From: a virus
Length of the DNA: 35,244 nt
Reading direction: 5' to 3' (one strand)
IMG/VR virus record: IMGVR_UViG_3300042518_000731
Coordinates: 1 to 35,244 of that record
Shown here: piece after piece, positions 7,252 to 15,009 of the stretch
How the letters are laid out: every line of letters begins with the position of its first letter
Numbering within the stretch: position 1 is the stretch's first letter
Made by a program: the position numbers and the translations under genes
Notes under the pieces: generated by a model
The model's database searches: none
The model's input: only the letters and a program-made list of their open reading frames with translations
Told to the model about the DNA's origin: nothing

Positions 7252-8148
7252 ATGACGACTGAATCTTCTTCTACTATTAGTAACGAAGAATTGATGGCCA
7301 CTATCAATTCTGTTCAAAAATCTATCGAAGATCTTTTAGAACTACAACGTAGCACCGTGGTTACTATAGAAGTGGAAGAAGAAGAAACCGATAATGATGA
7401 AGACGATGAAGAATACGAAAACGGTATTCGTAATCAAATTGGTTTTCCCAATAAATATGAATTAGATCTTATTTCAAAACTTACGGGTAATGTATATACG
7501 TCTACTGATTGGACAATGGTTCCTTTCATGGCCAGTAACAATCTAGTGGACTATGGTCTTCGTCGGTGGCATCCTAGCTCAATGTTACAGCTAGCATCTA
7601 CAGCCGTAGGAAGACCTCTTCTAGTAGATCATGACATGGCTAATAGTTACGCTGCCAAAGGCTTTATTGTTGATGCTAAAGTCGTCAGAGAACGTACAGT
7701 AGAAGATCGCATCATCGATGGTGGTGGTCATAGAGGATATAATCAAGAAATAATTCAAAATGAAGGCTACATTTGGTTATTCTTAAACGTAGCTATCCCT
7801 ACGGGTTCTGACACAGCTAAAACTTTGAATGATCGCATTCACAATGATTGTTCCACAGGTAGTAAGCTAGACAAACCTATTTTTATTTGTCCTGACTGTA
7901 GTGCTAAATACAATAGGGATGTGTCATTCTACGAGAATACTAAAGATTCTAAAGGTAAGACAATCTACACGTGCGATCATTTGATACCTTCACCTTGGAT
8001 GTTGGATATGTGTAATGCTGAAGGTATAGATGTAACGGCATTTAACTTTAGTAGATATTGCACGTTAGGTGGAGAAAGACACGAATTGTTAGAACACTCT
8101 ATTTGTAATAGAGGCGCACTACCCGCCGCAAGCTGTTTAAGATCCTAA
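7252..8148 (+). CDS. Prohead protease-like protein with zinc-ribbon-like tail
   Basis: 298 residues. The first 60 are a helix plus a very acidic linker. At 110-140, ASTAVGRPLLVDHDMANSYA followed by KGFIVDAKVV has the look of the His-containing strand of phage head maturation proteases (H127). A candidate Ser motif, STGSK (201-205), lies a plausible distance downstream. A C-terminal CPDC (213-216) and CDH (241-243) suggest zinc binding. It lies between the portal and capsid genes, where such proteases belong. The protein at 561-1829 is a paralogue. The expected role is cleavage of the capsid N-terminal delta region during head maturation. The catalytic assignment is by eye. The 3' end overlaps the convergent regulator by 4 bases. 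Confidence 0.55.
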   Translation: MTTESSSTISNEELMATINSVQKSIEDLLELQRSTVVTIEVEEEETDNDEDDEEYENGIRNQIGFPNKYELDLISKLTGNVYTSTDWTMVPFMASNNLVDYGLRRWHPSSMLQLASTAVGRPLLVDHDMANSYAAKGFIVDAKVVRERTVEDRIIDGGGHRGYNQEIIQNEGYIWLFLNVAIPTGSDTAKTLNDRIHNDCSTGSKLDKPIFICPDCSAKYNRDVSFYENTKDSKGKTIYTCDHLIPSPWMLDMCNAEGIDVTAFNFSRYCTLGGERHELLEHSICNRGALPAASCLRS

Positions 8149-8825
8149 CAGTACTCGTTTCTCAGGCGTTGAATATCTTGCGTAGTTATAACATCTTCGG
8201 ATAATAAAATTTCTCCTAGATCCAAATAGTTCATATTCCATATATTAGAGATTTCCATGAGTTCTTCTAACTTTATAGGAGTCTCTCCACTCTCACGATG
8301 TTGAACGAAAGAAGGGTTATAACCAAGGTTCATAGCGAACACCCATTGTGAACTCATACCTTGCTTTATTCGTGTTGCCATTAACCAACGCCCTTGTCTA
8401 GTTAATGTTTCTTTTATAGTAACTTCATTAAGAGGAAATGGAGTTAATTCATGTACGGTTCTTTTACCCTCTTCCATATCATATTTGAAGTCATCTTTAC
8501 TATCGTTTATGTGCATCTTATAAGTGGTCAGGAAATATTCAAAATCTTTAACAGAAGTCAATTCTTCTTTTTTTTCTGTTATAACTTTTAAAACATTTCT
8601 AGGTGTTATATTAAACGCCTTACTAAAGGCGTATACATCTACTAATCTAATCGAAGCATAACCACATTCTCTATCTCGTACTTGATGTTTTTCCCATTCA
8701 AGAGCGTTAGCTAAATCTTCCTGTTTGAATATACCATATTGATATCTTAATGCTTTTAAGCCCATACCGTATATTCTATTGCTTTTACTCCGAGACTTTG
8801 GTGAAGATTTACTTTTTGAAATCAC
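8145..8825 (-). CDS. XRE-like regulator with two HTH domains
   Basis: 226 residues with a basic Ser-rich N-terminus, then two helix-turn-helix regions. The first is at about 22-80 (LKALRYQYGIFKQEDLANAL, ending NITPRNVLKVI). The second is at about 147-207 (LMATRIKQGMSSQWVFAMNL, then PIKLEELMEISNIWNMNYLD). Each follows the XRE pattern. The gene points away from the major capsid gene across a 110-base intergenic region that contains overlapping inverted repeats (8864-8897), the natural place for operators. It probably regulates the capsid promoter, its own promoter, or both. There is no peptidase or oligomerisation domain. Confidence 0.75.
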   Translation of the reverse strand: MISKSKSSPKSRSKSNRIYGMGLKALRYQYGIFKQEDLANALEWEKHQVRDRECGYASIRLVDVYAFSKAFNITPRNVLKVITEKKEELTSVKDFEYFLTTYKMHINDSKDDFKYDMEEGKRTVHELTPFPLNEVTIKETLTRQGRWLMATRIKQGMSSQWVFAMNLGYNPSFVQHRESGETPIKLEELMEISNIWNMNYLDLGEILLSEDVITTQDIQRLRNEYC

Positions 8826-8863
8826 GACGAATATCTATTAGGAACAACTATTCATAGTACAAC

Positions 8864-8897
8864 AAGATAGCTAATACAGTATATCTTAATCGCTATC
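8864..8897. promoter_or_regulatory. Overlapping inverted repeats, candidate operator
   Basis: AAGATA (8864-8869) is inverted at TATCTT (8882-8887), and GATAGC (8866-8871) at GCTATC (8892-8897). The repeats lie between the divergent two-HTH regulator and the capsid gene, just upstream of the TATAAATAA box. On the minus strand TATACT within the same stretch could be the -10 element of the regulator. Confidence 0.4.
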
Positions 8898-8918
8898 ATG
8901 CGAATATATTTCTTTTTG

Positions 8919-8927
8919 TATAAATAA
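8919..8927 (+). promoter_or_regulatory. TATAAATAA box, candidate late promoter of the capsid gene
   Basis: Identical to the box at 5086-5094. It lies 41 bases before the preferred capsid ATG (8969), so a transcript beginning about 10 bases downstream would include the strong GGAGGTGA ribosome binding site at 8956-8963. Confidence 0.45.
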
Positions 8928-8968
8928 GCTAGTTTGTGACCCCTTTTATGGAGATGGAGGTGAGCCGC

Positions 8969-10810
8969 ATGGGCAAAAACTCCTTACGTGAAATTATCAA
9001 GCTGGGTAACCTCAGCGAAGAAGAACAGATGAAACTATCTATCAACCTTCAAAAATCTGGAGTTCAAGCTCATAATAACGGCTTTGCGAAGGCCCTGGGC
9101 CTTTCCTCCAGCATGGTTGTCAACGATTCTGTTGATGAACGAGAAGTTGAAGAAGTTAGCGATCAAGACGAAGAAACAGTCGAAAAAGCTGTTGAACCTG
9201 AACTAGAAATTGAGCAGGAAACAGCCGTTGTAGAAAAATCTGAGCCTGCTATCACTGCCGAAATTCTACAACAGTTTGTCAGAACAGCCGTCGAAAATGC
9301 GATCGCTCCTTTGCAGGAAGAGCTAGAGAAAGCTAAGGTTCAAAATCGAACACTGGCTGATGAATTGAATAAGGCTAAGGAATCTGACAAGGTTCTCGAA
9401 GGTCTATCTAAGTTGATTGGTCGTCCAGAAGGTGCGAAAGAAATCTCTATGCCTAATGTTAATATTCGTACATCTCCTAACGGCGATCGTTTGGATGGAC
9501 GACTAGCCGAATTTATGTCTATCCGTGACGGTTTAGGTGTCACCTATAGGACTACCAGTGGCGGTTCTTTGATGCCTGTGTACCCCACCCACGAAATCGA
9601 TCAGTGGATGGCAGAACAACGGTACAATGATAGCAGCTACAAATCTCTTCTCAAAGAGATGACTGATCTGGGTAAGAAGCATGGTTTATTCCGTGGTTCT
9701 AAGATGATCACTGAGTCTGAGCGGAGAGCTGCTACCACTTCCTCTGATGTTCCTGGTGGTTTCTTGGAAGTTCTATCTTCCATCATGCGGGTTAGCTCTC
9801 GTCCCGGACTGGTATTCTGGCAATTCCCTCAAACTGTTCATCGGTACGATCGCGGTAACGGCGAAGTTATTGATATCCCTCGGGCCGCTTATCCTGAGGT
9901 AGCGACCAATTCGCAACAACGTTTGCTCTCCGGATCTAATACCTACGTTCCCATTGATGCTGGTAATCAACGGGTTCGTACCGGCCTTGTTAAGATGATT
10001 CTTAATGAATACGGTCGTGGTCGTTCGGAAGCACCTCCTATTTCTATCCCTCGATTCGTAGAAGAGTACGCCATGTTGCCTCTGATGAGGATCTTGGAAA
10101 GAGATCTTTTCTACGACTATTACAACTGGGAAGATCTGGTTATCCGTGAACAGTGGAGACCTACCACTAAGAACTACTATAACAATGGCGATAACATTGT
10201 TACAGCAGCGGCTTCTGTGACTGTGGGTGGTACTATGACACGGCAGTTTCTCAATCAGGTATACACAAGGCTATCGAACGATCGCGTTGTGCCTCTACCT
10301 GATGGTAACTACGGTCTTGTTACCAATCCTACCGCTATGTCTCAACTGAAGAGTTCTCTAGTCAACCAATACTTTGAAGCTCCTAGTGTTGAACAGATCC
10401 GGGAAATGACCAACATGATGCTTGGTGATTACCCTGCTGGTGAAAACATCAAGGTTGAAGGTTATCAAGGGTTGTTTGAGGGCTTCCACATTTGGCAAAC
10501 TAACGCCTTTGCTAATGCTACTGGGGCAGAAGGTGTAGCTACTGAAACCAATGGTGACAGCACCTCTTCTGTGGTTCGTACTTCTTACGCCTTTGGTGGT
10601 ATGGCTTCTGGTCGTGGTATCGGCGGCTCTGGTGTTCAGATTCTCTTTGATGAGAAGACTGACTTTGGTCGGATGGATCGCGCCATTTGGCAATCCTACG
10701 AAGCCCACGGACCACTAGACGTTGACGCTACTGGTTACAATGATACATCTGACATTCCTCAGGAAACACGGGTGTTCAAGGTCAACACGTTTGATGTAGC
10801 ACTTACCTGA
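8969..10810 (+). CDS. Major capsid protein (HK97-fold) with N-terminal scaffold-like region
   Basis: I chose ATG 8969 (613 residues) because GGAGGTGA sits 5 bases upstream; an in-frame GTG at 8936 and ATG at 8948 lack a site. Residues about 60-150 are acidic and then coiled-coil (LQEELEKAKVQNRTLADELN), the layout of a delta domain removed on maturation. From about 190 the sequence has HK97-like features: TTSGGSLMPVYPTHEIDQWM, a long central region with EYAMLPLMRILERDLFYDYY, and a C-terminus with VQILFDEKTDFGRMDRAIWQ. Codon use is richer in C- and G-ending codons than neighbouring genes, as expected for a highly expressed product. It forms the icosahedral shell. The divergent HTH gene and TATAAATAA box suggest tight late control. 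Confidence 0.85.
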   Translation: MGKNSLREIIKLGNLSEEEQMKLSINLQKSGVQAHNNGFAKALGLSSSMVVNDSVDEREVEEVSDQDEETVEKAVEPELEIEQETAVVEKSEPAITAEILQQFVRTAVENAIAPLQEELEKAKVQNRTLADELNKAKESDKVLEGLSKLIGRPEGAKEISMPNVNIRTSPNGDRLDGRLAEFMSIRDGLGVTYRTTSGGSLMPVYPTHEIDQWMAEQRYNDSSYKSLLKEMTDLGKKHGLFRGSKMITESERRAATTSSDVPGGFLEVLSSIMRVSSRPGLVFWQFPQTVHRYDRGNGEVIDIPRAAYPEVATNSQQRLLSGSNTYVPIDAGNQRVRTGLVKMILNEYGRGRSEAPPISIPRFVEEYAMLPLMRILERDLFYDYYNWEDLVIREQWRPTTKNYYNNGDNIVTAAASVTVGGTMTRQFLNQVYTRLSNDRVVPLPDGNYGLVTNPTAMSQLKSSLVNQYFEAPSVEQIREMTNMMLGDYPAGENIKVEGYQGLFEGFHIWQTNAFANATGAEGVATETNGDSTSSVVRTSYAFGGMASGRGIGGSGVQILFDEKTDFGRMDRAIWQSYEAHGPLDVDATGYNDTSDIPQETRVFKVNTFDVALT

Positions 10811-10822
10811 TTGGTGAACTAA

Positions 10823-11194
10823 ATGACTCAGCAGCTTTCTAAAGACGATTACAAAGCTTGGTTAAGTACACAAGGATGGCGAATTATCCAATCTGAAGCA
10901 GAAACTGTCAATTTTGATAAGGCTGACGACCAGAAATGGATTGAAGTCATCGATGAGATTGTGGAACTGAAATATCCTCCCCAAGTGGAAGATGTTCAGG
11001 TCGAACAATCGGTACAAACTGAAGCGATCGCTATTGTTTCTGAAGAAGCTGCTGAAGTCAACTTCGATTACATTAAGGTGGATGGGATAAGAATTTGTCC
11101 CGTTTGTAACTATCCTATGCGTACAGCTTTGGAAAGTTCAGATCCCATCTGTCCTACATCTGTTCCTAATTGTCCTCGTCTCGGAGTTTCCTAA
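10823..11194 (+). CDS. Small protein with C-terminal zinc-ribbon
   Basis: 123 residues: a helical N-terminal half with an STQGWRIIQS turn, an acidic Glu/Val-rich middle, then ICPVCNYPM and DPICPTSVPNCPRLG near the end. C92, C95, C110 and C117 form a likely zinc ribbon. It lies between capsid and decoration-like genes with only a 12-base gap, so it is probably a head-associated protein. No family is recognised. Its TAA overlaps the next ATG by one base. Confidence 0.55.
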   Translation: MTQQLSKDDYKAWLSTQGWRIIQSEAETVNFDKADDQKWIEVIDEIVELKYPPQVEDVQVEQSVQTEAIAIVSEEAAEVNFDYIKVDGIRICPVCNYPMRTALESSDPICPTSVPNCPRLGVS

Positions 11195-11676
11195 TGCCTA
11201 AAAGATCATACGTTCATAATCGTGTTGTACGCGACAATCTTAGTGGTAAGGCTGTAGATTTCTACGATTTCGCCGTCCATGGTGGTGCTCAAGCAACTAT
11301 CACACTGCCTCTAGAACTTGAATCCCAGTCTATCATCACTAGCGGTTTCGTGTATGTGGACACCCCTTGTGTGGGTTCTGGGGCCTCTATTGCTGTTGGC
11401 CTTAACACCAACACTGATCTTCTTGCTGCAACTGGTGTAGCCTCCTTTACTGATAACGCTGTACTGAACTTGATTCCTTCTACTACTGCTAATATCAGTG
11501 GTGATGGTCATAACTCAGGTGTTGCTAACAACCGTCCTTTGGTGCTTACCGCTGATCGCCACTTGAAAGTGACCATCAGTGGAGCAGCTCTTACCGCTGG
11601 TAAACTAGCGATCGTTCTGTTCTATGTCGGTCCCTTTGATGGCGTAAGACCTGTAACCTACAGCATGGAAGGTTAA
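11194..11676 (+). CDS. Putative capsid decoration / head structural protein
   Basis: 160 residues from ATG 11194 (TCGGAG 7 bases before; TAATG junction with the previous gene). Composition is beta-rich and Gly/Ala/Thr/Ser-rich, with QATITLPLELESQSIITSGF near the start and HLKVTISGAALTAGKLAIVL near the end. This pattern is common in small beta-sandwich virion proteins whose genes follow the capsid gene. It carries the more C/G-ending codon use of the capsid and tail tube genes, consistent with high copy number. The exact family is not recognised. Confidence 0.55.
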   Translation: MPKRSYVHNRVVRDNLSGKAVDFYDFAVHGGAQATITLPLELESQSIITSGFVYVDTPCVGSGASIAVGLNTNTDLLAATGVASFTDNAVLNLIPSTTANISGDGHNSGVANNRPLVLTADRHLKVTISGAALTAGKLAIVLFYVGPFDGVRPVTYSMEG

Positions 11677-11679
11677 CAG

Positions 11680-12420
11680 TTGGCAATATTAACGCCTACT
11701 GACCTTGTTAAATTAGCGCCTGAGTTGGAATTAGACTCAGGCGCTATTAACAGTGCCATATTGACAGCGCAAATGATCGCTGAATCACCTATGGGCGCTA
11801 ATCGTCCTTTAGAAGAGCAACGATTTGTTGAAACGCCCACATTGAATGGTAAAGGTATTATTAAACTATCTAGATTGCCTATTAATAATACTGTTCAAAA
11901 AGCTCCTGTGGTGTCTATTCGAGGTAGACGTTTATTAGCCTCTTTTGGGTTACCTCTATCTGACAATCAATGGATAACACTTAATCCTTCTACTGATTAC
12001 GAATTTGATTATCAACTAGGAGAAGTAAGAATCTTAAGTGCTAATCTTGCTGGTCTTACTACTGAATCTTGGGGATTAGGTAGTGCAGCTAGGGCTCGAT
12101 ATAGTGGTAGACCATTTAGACGCCCTACACAGGCTCACGAAAAGTCTGAAATGAAGGTCGAATATACCACAGGGTTTGACTTCAAAGCTGTTCCCATAGA
12201 TCCAAGGGCGCAAGAGATAAAGATCGCTCTTATATCCATACTTAAACTACAAAGAAGTCCCATGGCTTCTGGTATGAAACAATATACACTTAACAATTTT
12301 TATTCCGTTCTTTATGGTAGTGAAGCTACCAACGTAAATACCAGTAGTACTGATAGTACGTTACTACAAGACGTTTTGATGGTACTAAAACGTTATCGTC
12401 CTAGGGAGTTTGTGTCATGA
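11680..12420 (+). CDS. Head-tail connector (adaptor-like) protein
   Basis: 246 residues starting at a TTG preceded by GGAAGG. The N-terminus (LTPTDLVKLAPELELDSGAI, then LTAQMIAESPMGANRP) is the helical opening typical of gp6-like/gp15-like adaptors. The middle (WITLNPSTDYEFDYQLGEVR) is the beta part seen in the larger versions, and the C-terminus (PRAQEIKIALISILKLQRSP) returns to helix. It would form a ring under the portal. The ATGA overlap with the next gene marks an operon of connector proteins. Confidence 0.65.
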   Translation: MAILTPTDLVKLAPELELDSGAINSAILTAQMIAESPMGANRPLEEQRFVETPTLNGKGIIKLSRLPINNTVQKAPVVSIRGRRLLASFGLPLSDNQWITLNPSTDYEFDYQLGEVRILSANLAGLTTESWGLGSAARARYSGRPFRRPTQAHEKSEMKVEYTTGFDFKAVPIDPRAQEIKIALISILKLQRSPMASGMKQYTLNNFYSVLYGSEATNVNTSSTDSTLLQDVLMVLKRYRPREFVS

Positions 12421-12830
12421 CTATACTTCCTATTACACCTCCAGTAATTCCTCTCGTTCCTAACGCAACGTTATTCTTTCAAGTGCCTACAGGTCAACAT
12501 CAAATTGATCCTGTGACGCTTAATGAAGTACAGATCTTTGAAGAGATTCAGCTTAAAGCAGCGATTGTTGAATTAGGTTATGAAACCTTCCAGAATGAGA
12601 GTCCCGGTCTAGACAATATGGAACGTAGAGTTAGAGGATATATCCTTGTTAAATCTCTACCTGAGGGTCTTAGAAGCAGCGATCGCGTCAAAGTTATAGT
12701 GAGTAGTAGTGGTAGGCCCGAGGAAGGTACATTGTTTTTCACTGAAAGACTAACGGCGATGTTTTATAACATTGTACCTTCTGTTGGTATTCCCTTCGAG
12801 GCTTATTTCCAGACTACAGGAGGAGGTTAA
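12417..12830 (+). CDS. Head closure (stopper)-like protein
   Basis: 137 residues, mostly beta, beginning MTILPITPPVIPLVPNATLF, with DPVTLNEVQIFEEIQLKAAI and a late VKVIVSSSGRPEEGTLFF. Its position between the adaptor and gp10-like genes is that of the stopper/head-tail joining protein in HK97-like phages. The sequence itself is too divergent for a firm family call. It overlaps the previous gene by 4 bases. Confidence 0.5.
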   Translation: MTILPITPPVIPLVPNATLFFQVPTGQHQIDPVTLNEVQIFEEIQLKAAIVELGYETFQNESPGLDNMERRVRGYILVKSLPEGLRSSDRVKVIVSSSGRPEEGTLFFTERLTAMFYNIVPSVGIPFEAYFQTTGGG

Positions 12831-12831
12831 C

Positions 12832-13218
12832 ATGGTTCGATTAGAGAATTGGAACCCTCCAACACTAGAATATCGTAAAGCTATTTTTACTTGGGATACA
12901 GAATACGCCGCTCAGGTTCATGAAGGTGCTGGAGAAAATTATCCAGCAAGACCTTGGGTAGACAATGCGATCGCTCAATTGGATCTTGAACAAGAGTTTT
13001 CTGATGGATATAGAGAAGGCGAAGATCTGAATAAAGCATTTTTACATCTAACCGACATGGTTAGTGAACAAAGTCTTTATGAATTAGAAAATCCTGTTTA
13101 CGATTGGCCTAGAGTGACCAAACGTAGATCAGGAGACGTTGTAACGTCACCTCGGGATATTTACGATTTGGGTAATCTTTATGATTCTCAATCTGTAAAA
13201 CTGGAGGAAACGTTATGA
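12832..13218 (+). CDS. HK97 gp10-like tail completion / neck protein
   Basis: 128 residues from ATG 12832, chosen because AGGAGG lies at 12821-12826, ideal spacing; an upstream in-frame start at 12772 would run through the previous gene. The segment EYAAQVHEGAGENYPARPWV followed by DNAIAQL matches the VHEG...RPW..A pattern of gp10-like proteins. The C-terminal part (SGDVVTSPRDIYDLGNLYDS) also recurs in these proteins, where the DTG/DLG-LYDS end is common. It would bridge the neck and tail. Confidence 0.65.
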   Translation: MVRLENWNPPTLEYRKAIFTWDTEYAAQVHEGAGENYPARPWVDNAIAQLDLEQEFSDGYREGEDLNKAFLHLTDMVSEQSLYELENPVYDWPRVTKRRSGDVVTSPRDIYDLGNLYDSQSVKLEETL

Positions 13219-13640
13219 ACGCGATAAAAGCTCTTAACGATATATCAGCTTTAGTAACAGATCTAAGATCTTTGTTGAATAACGAACTTGGAATATTTGA
13301 TGACGGAACAAAAGCGTTTTGGGTGGAACCTCCCTTCATTCCTTCCAAACGCACTTTTTCCGGTGTAAAGATTGTGGTTGCGCGTAATCAAGAGGCTTTA
13401 CAACCACAAAAACCTTGCGTTGGTGTACCTCAGGCTATCCAGCGCATGTATTGGCGAGTAACACTTATCAATAATGACTATTCCTCTTCAGGATTAGCCA
13501 AATGGGATAGTGCGATCGACAAAATCCGTAGGCGTTTCCCCCTTCATCGGGAAAGAGCCGTGGAAGTAACTGAGGATCAATTTCCACAACGGACTTTTCT
13601 GTTGGAAGCTGTCAAAGTCGTTAACTTAATCACTGTTTAG
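13215..13640 (+). CDS. Tail terminator-like protein
   Basis: 141 residues, alternating helices and strands. It opens with a helix (MNAIKALNDISALVTDLRSL) and contains YWRVTLINNDYSSSGLAKWD followed by IDKIRRRFPLHRE. The alpha/beta pattern with an interior WRVTL strand and the gene position just before the tail tube fit the gpU/tail terminator class. It overlaps the previous gene by 4 bases (ATGA) and ends 13 bases before the tail tube ATG. Confidence 0.5.
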   Translation: MNAIKALNDISALVTDLRSLLNNELGIFDDGTKAFWVEPPFIPSKRTFSGVKIVVARNQEALQPQKPCVGVPQAIQRMYWRVTLINNDYSSSGLAKWDSAIDKIRRRFPLHRERAVEVTEDQFPQRTFLLEAVKVVNLITV

Positions 13641-13653
13641 GAGGAAACTCTAC

Positions 13654-14610
13654 ATGGGACAAATTATCAACTACGCTAGCGAACGAGGCACTAGCGTATT
13701 TACAGAACTTCGGTTTGTGCTTCTTCCTAAAGGTACTCGGGTACCTACGGAATATACTGTTACTGTAGGAGCGGCTGCTGCTGCGATCAACGTTACCACT
13801 TCGGCAGCTCCTACGGCTAAAGGTGCCACTTCGTTGACACTTGCTGCTACTGCCACTATTCCTGCTTTTTCCAAGATTCGTTTTGCAAACGGTGTTGAAG
13901 CTCGTACTAGCACAGCGGTGACTGGTGCCACAGCGGTAACTCTTTTGTACCCGTTGTCAGCAGCTATTCCTGCTTCCACTGCTGGTACTGTAGACGCCTC
14001 TGTGCTGACTGTCGGTAGTGAAGTGTTACCTGTTACGACCCTTCCCACCAATATCTATCCTGGTGAGAAACTGACATTTAACAATGGTGCGTATAGTGTA
14101 ACGGTAAGCGATTTTGCTCCTGCTGGCGCTACACGTCTACAAGTTCAACCTACTACTGTTTTAGCTGTTGAAAACCATACAGCTAAAACTACAGCTACCG
14201 TTTACATCGCTGGTGCCACTGACGCTTCTCCGTCTTCTCAGCCCAAGACTGTTGACGCAGCCAACTTCCTCAGTGGTAGTGGTATGGAAATGGTTACTAC
14301 AGGTAGTAACAGAACCATGTCATTCACTTTCCAAAGAATCATCGGCGATCCCGGTGCTGATCTTCTCATGAAGATTCTTTACGACGATCGCTTCTTTGGT
14401 TCTGAGATTTACGCTACTCTCAGACGCCCCTTTGGCGAAGAATTTGCTGGAGCTGCTATTTTGACCTCTGGTAACCAAAGTTCACCTGTACAAGACCTTA
14501 TTACAGTACAGGCTGACCTTCAGTTCCAAGGTTCTTCCTTCAAGTATACTGCACCTACTGGCGCATTTGATCCTCTGTCTAACGTCTATACGCCTCCTCT
14601 GGGTGCGTAA
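13654..14610 (+). CDS. Major tail tube protein with internal beta repeats
   Basis: 318 residues. AGGAGG is positioned ahead of the ATG at 13654. The N- and C-terminal parts (RGTSVFTELRFVLLPKG, then TFQRIIGDPGADLLMKILYD and YATLRRPFGEEFAGAAILTS) belong to a tail tube beta-sandwich. Between them are two Ala/Thr-rich beta units (about 40-108 and 115-185), each with a KI/KL-FNNG/FANG turn, a GAT-L strand and an AGTV/TATV end. I read them as an internal duplication or Ig-like insertion on the tube surface. Codon use is capsid-like, as expected for a protein made in hundreds of copies. An intrinsic terminator follows at once, capping this abundant transcript. Confidence 0.75.
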   Translation: MGQIINYASERGTSVFTELRFVLLPKGTRVPTEYTVTVGAAAAAINVTTSAAPTAKGATSLTLAATATIPAFSKIRFANGVEARTSTAVTGATAVTLLYPLSAAIPASTAGTVDASVLTVGSEVLPVTTLPTNIYPGEKLTFNNGAYSVTVSDFAPAGATRLQVQPTTVLAVENHTAKTTATVYIAGATDASPSSQPKTVDAANFLSGSGMEMVTTGSNRTMSFTFQRIIGDPGADLLMKILYDDRFFGSEIYATLRRPFGEEFAGAAILTSGNQSSPVQDLITVQADLQFQGSSFKYTAPTGAFDPLSNVYTPPLGA

Positions 14611-14628
14611 GCGTTAGGTTATATACAG

Positions 14629-14667
14629 AACGTCCTTCACTGGTTTATACTGGTGGAGGACGTTTTT
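14629..14667 (+). terminator. Intrinsic terminator after the tail tube gene
   Basis: AACGTCCTTCAC (14629-14640) pairs with GTGGAGGACGTT (14653-14664), with one G-T wobble and a 12-base loop, followed by a run of T. The hairpin ends about 12 bases before the next ATG (14679), so downstream tail genes need read-through or a separate promoter. Confidence 0.85.
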
Positions 14668-14678
14668 AATGCGCTGAG

Positions 14679-14933
14679 ATGGAATACGATATTTTATATT
14701 CGGGAACTGCGATATGTCTTATTAATTGTCGTATAGCAGATGAAGGTGTTTATTACGGCTTTGGTTACTATGCGGCGAATACACCACCAATAGTACCACT
14801 AAGAACTGGAGAAGGAAAAGAAGTTATCACTATAGAGGTTCCGCAAGAAGCGGTTAACGAATCTATTATGATCGCTATGGGAGATCATGACGGATTAAAC
14901 TTTGCTAAACGAGCGATCATCCAAGTTGTTTGA
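14679..14933 (+). CDS. Unknown 84-residue protein
   Basis: Begins MEYDILYSGTAICLINCRIA and is beta-rich, with two Cys in the first 20 residues and an ITIEVPQEAVNES strand. It lies directly after the tail tube terminator (12 bases) and before the chaperone genes. It could be a small tail component. No known motif is visible. Confidence 0.45.
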   Translation: MEYDILYSGTAICLINCRIADEGVYYGFGYYAANTPPIVPLRTGEGKEVITIEVPQEAVNESIMIAMGDHDGLNFAKRAIIQVV

Positions 14934-15009
14934 CCCGTGTTTCGCTATTTTTATTATTTACAGTAAAAGAGCAATATATTATTGTCTATAAAGTTTCTAA
15001 TTTTTCCCA

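Noticed and set aside
9340-10708. Several minus-strand ORFs inside the capsid gene
   Set aside because: Overlap a strong gene with matching codon periodicity on the plus strand.
12772-12831. Upstream start for the gp10-like gene
   Set aside because: It would run through the preceding gene; AGGAGG at 12821 sits correctly before ATG 12832.
13671-14051. 126-residue ORF on the minus strand within the tail tube gene
   Set aside because: Ala/Val-rich composition is the reverse-strand shadow of the repeated GCT/ACT codons of the tail tube gene; no ribosome binding site.
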